A DNA stretch of 12,061 nt from NCBI GenBank assembly GCA_900128585.1, contig LT642714.1:1-12061 (forward strand), written 5' to 3'. Below the pieces are notes generated by a model. That model was given only the letters and a program-made list of their open reading frames with translations. It made no database searches and was not told the origin of the DNA. A program made the position numbers and the translations under genes. Position 1 is the first letter of the stretch; each line of letters opens with the position of its first letter. Below, piece by piece: positions 7,560 through 12,061 of the stretch. This DNA comes from Stramenopiles sp. TOSAG23-3. Taxonomy: Eukaryota; Sar.

Positions 7560-7903
7560 TTCTTATATAAAACCGAACAAATATATACGAGATGTATGAA
7601 AGCAGAAAAGAAACACACGAACCGTTCGATAACTTTCTGTTTAAAATACTCTGTCGATAAATCGTTCAAGATTCTATCTTTTTTCATTTCATTTTGGAAC
7701 GCCGGGAGTATTAATATTGTAGTGTGCGCTCTATATTCAAATAATAATATTGTGGTCCAAGGTACAGGTAGGTACCGGGTACAGGAAGAACCGTATTACT
7801 ACATTATTATAATACAATCATCAGCATCATCCTCATCTCAAGAAGAAGCCTCAAGCCAACCCTTCTTTTTGTATTTAGACGACTAAATATAAAAAAACAA
7901 CTA

Positions 7904-7998
7904 AGAAAAAGAGTCGAAAGAAAAAAAGAAAGAAAGAAAGAGAAAGAAAGAAAGAAAGAAAGAGTCGAAAGAAAAAAAGAAAGAAAGAGAAAGAAAAA

Positions 7999-8034
<36 letters not shown>

Positions 8035-8208
8035 AAAAAAGAAAGAAAGAAAGAAAGAAAGAGAAGAAAGAAAGAAAGAGAAGAAAGAGAAGAAAGAAAG
8101 AAAGAGTCGAATGAAAGAAAGAAAAAGTCGAATGAAAGAAAGAAAGAAACAAACAAACAAAGAAAGAAAGAAAGAAAAAAAGAAAGAAAGAAAGAAAGAA
8201 AGAAAGAG
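7904..8208 (+). repeat. GAAA-type polypurine microsatellite with higher-order repeats
   Basis: About 300 bases on the plus strand consist of GAAA units with AAAAAAG, GAGAAA and GTCGAA interruptions. Two copies of AGAGTCGAAAGAAAAAAAGA start at 7911 and 7961 (50-base period), and TCGAATGAAAGAAAG recurs at about a 21-base spacing near 8107 and 8128. The array has therefore grown by duplicating larger blocks as well as tetranucleotides. Apart from a few pyrimidines it is all purine on one strand. Confidence 0.93.
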
Positions 8209-8210
8209 TA

Positions 8211-8240
8211 TTATTATCATAATAATAATAATAATAATTA
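8211..8240 (+). repeat. TTA/ATA trinucleotide microsatellite
   Basis: TTATTATCAT is followed by six AAT-phase units directly after the purine tract. Similar ATT/AAT runs recur near 8358 and 8430. The TTATTAT and ATAATAA arms could pair as a short hairpin. Confidence 0.8.
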
Positions 8241-8378
8241 TATTTTTATTTACTGTATTATTATTTACTGCTGTGTTGTGCGTTGTAAAATTAAGTTTTT
8301 TTTTTTTTGAAATTCAACTTTTTATACTACTATTATTACTTGGTAGTATAAATAATATAATAATAATAAAATATATTA

Positions 8379-8396
8379 TTAATATTATAATATTAA
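8379..8396. repeat. 18-bp perfect A/T palindrome
   Basis: TTAATATTATAATATTAA equals its own reverse complement over 18 bases. It lies about 140 bases before the kinesin ATG. In DNA this AT-rich it may be chance. Confidence 0.7.
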
Positions 8397-8536
8397 GCTG
8401 GCACAACAACACACTTTTAAAAAAATAATTTATTATTATTATTTGAGTTCGAAGAGGCGTAGTTAAAGATACTGCGTGATTCCGTGTGATTCCTGTAACA
8501 TTGTAAAATTCCTTCAATTTCAAAACTGGTTGAACC

Positions 8537-10406
8537 ATGTCTGGTTTTCTAATGGAAGGGGAAACACCGTCTGATTTAGTGGACGCCCCGGCGAACGCTC
8601 TCGCCCGGGCGCGCCAGGAGGCGCTATGGGCTGATACCAACGTGGACGCTCGACAGCAGCTTGCTGCTCGTGAAGGGGCATTGAGGTTTCAAAGGCGATT
8701 TTGTGATGCCATGGATTGGTATAGGATCATTTATGACATGGTTCAAATGCACTGTGAGTCACGGTCAACGTATTTCTGTTTTTTGGACCTGCCACTGTTG
8801 GAAATTGTAGTTTCGTTTCTCTTTCCCAGGCAGGAGGGGCTGATAAGGCACATTGGGGGACTGATCGTTCGATCAAAAGAAGACTCTGCGGTATTAGATG
8901 ACAAAAATACACCGCCGTCCCCGAAGGGCGCGGCCGAAGGGGAAACGAGCAAGCCAGAAGATAGGGAGAACAAAGAGTCTAGCAATAAGGTTGGTAGGGG
9001 CCCTTCGGAGAGTCAACCGTTCAAGATATTCGTACGGCCTCGACCGAGACTTGGGTTTGAGAACCATGCGAACGAGTACTCCGTTGTCCGGTCCATTTCC
9101 AACCATCACCTTTTACTGCACGATGGTAAAGTACACGTTCGACCGCGTGTTTGACCAATTCGACAGCCATGAGCACGTGTGTGCGGAGGTCGTTGCTCCA
9201 CTGTTGAGTCATGTAGTAGAACTGCAGAACGACAGTACTCTCATCCTTTACGGGCAGACCGGGACGGGGAAAACGTACACGATGTCTGGCTGCATCGAGT
9301 ACCTTGCGCAAATGTTGGAGGGCATGAAAGTTGAGGTAGAGGTTTGTTTCTTCGAAATACACGGTAAAAATTGTTATGATCTTATGGCAGAGAGGAAAAC
9401 CATCCGGTTGTTGAGCGACGCGAGCGGAACGGTCCACCCGCGAGGTGTGCGGGTGGTGAAGCTGTCCGATACGTCGAAAGAGGGGCTTTTGTCAGTTTTG
9501 AATGGTGCGCTGGAGCTGCGGTCCATCGAGCAGACGGAGCGAAACGCAATTTCTTCTCGTTCGCACGCTGTGCTGAAATTGAGCATCTCGGTCCCGTCTT
9601 CCGGGAACGTTGGGAGCAACTTTAGAATCGTCGACCTCGCTGGTTCGGAACGCAATTACGAAACGGTGAAGATGACCCCGGCGATGCACAGGGAGTCTGC
9701 TGATATAAACAAGAGCCTTTTTGCCCTGAAGGATTGCTTTCGGGCCTACAACACGATCAGCAAAGGCCTTACGCGCACCCCGTACCAGATAAAGGTACCG
9801 CTAATGTCGAGGTTAAACGTTCGGGAGAAAGAGCGAAAGGCGGTCATGGACGTTAGCAATCGCCCCATGAAATCGGCCCCCGTGCGGCTGAATTATAGGG
9901 CCCACATGTTGACCCGGGTCCTTAGGCAATGTTTCTGCGACAGCAAGCACAAAACGTTTATTGTAGCCTGCCTGTCGCCGACGTCCACGGATATAGAACA
10001 CTCGTTGAACACCCTGGACCATGTGTCTCTCATGAACAAGAATCTTGAGCACAAGAAGTCCGTTGCGAGTGTGTCCGTGCCCATGTTTGACGGTGTGTTT
10101 ACTGCTTTGAAGGGGAAGCCAATCTCCAAGTGGACGGCCGAGGAGGTCAGTGAATGGGTTGGCGTCGTGGATGGTGGAGCGTTCGCACATATCGTCCTGC
10201 CACCCAATCTGACGGGCGCTCTTCTAATGTCGTTGGGAAAAGTTCGCTTGTCAACTCTGTTCACCCACTACGAGAGGCAGGCAAGGAGGGAAGGCGAAGG
10301 TTATGCATGGGCTGAATCGGCCACTGTAGACGATTCTGCGCTAACCCATCGTCTTTTCGAACTGATCCGTAACAAAGCCGTTGAAGATTTTGTCTTTCGT
10401 GAGTAG
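8537..10406 (+). CDS. Kinesin-13/KIF24-like motor with C-terminal SAM domain, interrupted by a +1 frame break
   Basis: ATG 8537 follows an in-frame TGA by one codon and has A at -3. The first frame runs to TGA 9152-9154; the rest of the motor is one base forward. Homology places the change near 9128-9132, giving 198 + 424 = 622 residues if one base is passed over. Residues 1-160 are a non-motor N-terminus of unknown fold. Motor (numbered on 622): FKIFVRPRP (162-170), LLLHDGK (192-198), then YTFDRVFDQF, P-loop GQTGTGKT (239-246), switch I NAISSRSH (336-343), switch II DLAGSE (366-371) and INKSLFALKDCFRAY. All four nucleotide motifs are intact, so the ATPase should work if one polypeptide is made. 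FFEIHGKNCYDLM and DIEHSLNTLDH resemble kinesin-13. Roughly 36 extra residues sit in the loop-12 region (about 414-450). Residues 529-583, starting PISKWTAEEVSEWV, look like a SAM domain. There is no long coiled coil. The usual kinesin-13 KVD loop is not evident, so the subfamily is tentative. Confidence 0.8.
9125..9132 (+). other. Site of +1 frame change inside the kinesin motor domain
   Basis: In the first frame the sequence reads CTG CAC GAT GGT AAA GTA. In the downstream frame it reads AAG TAC ACG TTC GAC. Kinesins have a DGxxxxFTFDRVFD-like run here, so the natural join is GGT AAA, one base skipped, then TAC ACG TTC. There is no long homopolymer at the site (only AAA). The first frame stops 22 bases later at GTT TGA C. 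An ATG at 9123-9125 in the second frame starts MVKYTFDRVFD. Confidence 0.75.
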
Positions 10407-10587
10407 GAAGGTTAAGAATCCCACGCTTTGCATGTAAATTTAAAGAAGTCTTGCCAAAAAAAATTTTTAAAAAAAATTAGAGAGTGTAAATATATTAAAA
10501 GCCGCCCGCGGTGTTCACTAAATTTTTGTATATACATTATAACAGTGCGGTGCTCATGAAAACTACTTCTCGCGTACTCTTTACTGT
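10407..10587. other. Convergent gap between kinesin and CoA-transferase genes
   Basis: These 181 bases lie between two stops that face each other. They hold A and T runs at 10456-10477, a plus-strand ATTAAA at 10494-10499 (88 bases after the kinesin stop, a plausible poly(A) signal) and a small GC patch. No gene is seen. Confidence 0.6.
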
Positions 10588-11808
10588 TTAGAGAACCCCA
10601 GAAGTACGGAGAGAATCGATGACGCCTTGTTCCAGGCCAACGATGCTGTTTAAAACTTCATCCGTATGCTGTCCCAGCAGCGGGGGGGGCAAACGGATCT
10701 CTGCCGGGGTTTCGCTGTATTTCACGGCGGGGCCAACCAATTGGATATTACCGATCGTCGGATGATGTATGGTCTGCACCATGTCTCTTGCATGCACTTG
10801 TGGGTCCTTAAAAACTTCTGATATAGGGTTTATTGGGGCACAAGGAACGCCGTCTTTGCCCCCTAACAGGGCCAGCCAGTGATCAATACTTTCCGTTGCA
10901 AACTTCTCTGAAAGCAAGTGCACTATCTCATCACGGTTTGCCACCCTCGCCGGGTTTGTTTTGAATTTTTCATCCCCTGCAAGTTCGGCCATTCCAATAG
11001 CCTCTGCCATTCGCTTAAATTGCTTGTCGTTGCCCACGCACAGCAAAAATTGACCGTCCTCGGCATGAAAGCCTTGGTACGGCACAATCGATTCGTGGCC
11101 GGTGCCCACACGACGCCCTTCCATGCCTGCTACCAGGTAATTTTGGCCTATGTTTGCGAGAGACGCGACTTGCGATTCCAGAAGGGAGCAATCGACTTTT
11201 TGGCCGAGCCCGCCGTTCTTGCCTCGTGCGATCAGTGCAGCAAGCGTCGCGCTTTTCGCATACAGCCCTGTGGTTAGATCTGTCATGGCAACCCCGATCT
11301 TACACGGTACATCTTCCGTACCCGTGATAGCCATGATGCCACCCATGGCCTCAACGACGACGTCATACCCCGGCAGCTCTGCGTAGGGTCCAGTCGGGCC
11401 GTACCCACTAATGCTCACGTAAATAAGGCCCGGGTTGATTTCCTTCAGCCTATCGTATCCCAGACCCATGGAGTCCAACTTTCCAGGCAGATAATTCTCT
11501 ACCAGCACATCCGATTCAGCGACCAGTTTTTCTACAATCCCGACGCCTTCCTCTTTCTTTAAGTCGATCGTTATCGACTTCTTATTCCTATTCACACATA
11601 GAAAATACGCACTTTCATTCCCTTCCTCAGTAAACGGGGGACCCCAGCGACGCGTATCGTCTCCGACCCCAGGCCGTTCAACTTTGATAACCTCAGCACC
11701 TAAATCCCCAAGCATCATGGTCGCATACGGACCTGCCAGGATACGAGTCAAATCCAGTACACGAACACCACTTAGAGCAGAGCGAAGCAGGTTGGACGGA
11801 ACACTCAT
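10588..11808 (-). CDS. SUGCT: Succinyl-CoA:glutarate CoA-transferase-like protein (family III CoA-transferase)
   Basis: 406 residues from ATG 11808 (A at -3). The frame stays open for 42 more codons upstream but has no other ATG before an in-frame TGA, so 11808 is the first usable start. Family III signatures are SGVRVLDLTRILAGPYATMM (13-32), LGDLGAEVIKVERPG (33-47), the nucleotide-binding VNRNKKS (72-78) and the catalytic aspartate D177 in VAMTDLTTGLYA, which forms the acyl/CoA anhydride intermediates. SUGCT-like stretches are SIVPYQGF (240-247), GVPCAPIN (320-327), HPTIGNIQLVGPAVKYS (349-365) and PPPLLGQHTDE (374-384). In animals SUGCT moves CoA from succinyl-CoA to glutarate in mitochondria during lysine and tryptophan breakdown. 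Here the ATG leaves only about 12 residues before the catalytic fold, so there is no obvious mitochondrial presequence unless an upstream exon exists. Substrate assignment within family III is inferred from overall resemblance. Confidence 0.88.
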   Translation of the reverse strand: MSVPSNLLRSALSGVRVLDLTRILAGPYATMMLGDLGAEVIKVERPGVGDDTRRWGPPFTEEGNESAYFLCVNRNKKSITIDLKKEEGVGIVEKLVAESDVLVENYLPGKLDSMGLGYDRLKEINPGLIYVSISGYGPTGPYAELPGYDVVVEAMGGIMAITGTEDVPCKIGVAMTDLTTGLYAKSATLAALIARGKNGGLGQKVDCSLLESQVASLANIGQNYLVAGMEGRRVGTGHESIVPYQGFHAEDGQFLLCVGNDKQFKRMAEAIGMAELAGDEKFKTNPARVANRDEIVHLLSEKFATESIDHWLALLGGKDGVPCAPINPISEVFKDPQVHARDMVQTIHHPTIGNIQLVGPAVKYSETPAEIRLPPPLLGQHTDEVLNSIVGLEQGVIDSLRTSGVL

Positions 11809-12061
11809 GCTCTCCTTTCGAATGATAAAAGTACCACACACTACTGAACACAAACGCACTTGTATGTATTTAAATATGCTTCCTTCCGACGAACGATGAG
11901 AAGGGAATAATGCAACACTTTTCCACAAACTCACTCATTACTGTTTCATTTTCATACATACCTATAAAATTACTGTTGCTGATTTCACTCTGTATATTTC
12001 TCGTCCGCCGACCACGCCGCGCGTTCCACAACAACAAATTAAAAACAACAGGGGACTGTTA
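11809..12061. other. Upstream region of the CoA-transferase gene
   Basis: This holds the leader and promoter of the leftward CoA-transferase. A minus-strand ATG at 11936-11938 opens a 22-codon frame that stops at 11870-11872 and could act as an upstream ORF if transcription starts further out. TATAAAAT at 11963-11970 on the plus strand could serve a rightward gene beyond the window. Neither is supported by more than pattern. Confidence 0.4.
11867..11876 (-). promoter_or_regulatory. Candidate TATA-like element of the CoA-transferase gene
   Basis: TATTTAAATA, a palindromic TATA-like sequence, lies 59 bases upstream of the chosen ATG on the minus strand, at a distance that would give a leader of about 30 bases. 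The local sequence is moderately AT-rich, so chance is possible. Confidence 0.3.

Larger units (their letters stand above)
7560..8536. other. AT-rich, repeat-filled divergent intergenic region
   Basis: This separates the leftward amidase gene from the rightward kinesin gene and must contain both promoters. It holds a cluster of GGTAC motifs at 7761-7785, a ~300-base GAAA purine tract, a TAA/ATT microsatellite, a 13-base T run near 8296-8308 and an 18-base A/T palindrome. Long open frames crossing the purine tract (poly-Phe/Ser on the minus strand, poly-Lys/Glu on the plus) come only from the repeat. I find no gene or structured RNA. Confidence 0.75.

Noticed and set aside
7807-8220. Poly-Phe/Ser/Leu minus-strand frames and a Lys/Glu plus-strand frame across the purine tract
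   Set aside because: These are products of the GAAA microsatellite alone, with no domain or start context.
8754-8829. Intron-like signals in the kinesin 5' part: GTGAGT donor and pyrimidine tract ending CCCAG, 76 bases, whose removal would shift into the downstream motor frame
   Set aside because: Splicing at this acceptor meets TGA at 8841 and TAA at 8844 and loses FVRPRP, the first conserved motor strand, which is read in the unspliced first frame. The real frame change lies near 9130.
9125-9169. GT...AG pair starting GTAAAG at the kinesin frame break as a possible intron
   Set aside because: It would remove TFDRVFDQFD, a conserved kinesin segment; homology allows only about one base to be passed over.
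11870-11938. 22-codon upstream ORF before the CoA-transferase
   Set aside because: A TATA-like element closer to the gene would put transcription start downstream of it; kept only as a remark in the upstream-region entry.
1-12061. CRISPR array, insertion sequence, phage, operon or bacterial defence island
   Set aside because: No spaced identical repeats, transposase or terminal inverted repeats were seen. The genes are eukaryotic types on alternating strands with long AT-rich spacers.

Overview
The window looks like nuclear DNA of a unicellular or otherwise gene-dense eukaryote. The genes are purely eukaryotic: a JmjC oxygenase with a signal peptide, an FHA/SAP chromatin protein, a TLDc protein, an acid-ceramidase-family amidase, a kinesin and a SUGCT-type CoA-transferase. 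They stand alone, alternate strand, and lie in AT-rich spacers full of microsatellites. There are no Shine-Dalgarno sites or operons. No gene needs an intron to explain its homology. The standard code fits: TAA, TAG and TGA are all used as stops. All six chosen ATGs have a purine at -3, and five of the six have A. I cannot place the lineage from the sequence alone.

Layout: (1) 1-1406, minus strand, a JmjC/cupin-8 Fe(II)/2-oxoglutarate oxygenase with a signal peptide, cut by the window start. (2) 1407-2487, a roughly 1.1 kb AT-rich divergent spacer with an isolated GC island that forms a perfect four-run G-quadruplex motif on the minus strand, and a TATA box for the next gene. (3) 2488-4761, plus strand, a 757-residue protein with a Ki-67-like FHA domain, 17 S/T-P sites, two short repeats ending in LFxSP/LFxTP, an acidic 15-residue tandem repeat, three RRSRRLS motifs, a possible Tudor-like barrel and a C-terminal SAP domain. 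(4) 5280-6239, plus strand, a TLDc protein with a predicted transmembrane anchor. (5) 6345-7559, minus strand, a secreted or lysosomal acid ceramidase/NAAA-like amidase. (6) 7560-8536, an AT-rich divergent spacer holding a ~300 bp GAAA-type purine tract. (7) 8537-10406, plus strand, a kinesin-13/KIF24-like motor with a C-terminal SAM domain whose frame is broken by one base inside the motor domain. (8) 10588-11808, minus strand, a SUGCT-like family III CoA-transferase.

The genes do not form a pathway; this is ordinary gene-dense eukaryotic sequence. Two chromosome/cytoskeleton genes (FHA-SAP and kinesin-SAM) sit among lipid, organic-acid and oxidative-stress genes, with no evidence of co-function. 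I do not see a novel multi-gene system. The points most worth following are the single-base frame break in an otherwise intact kinesin, the Ki-67-like architecture of the FHA-SAP protein, and the G-quadruplex island.
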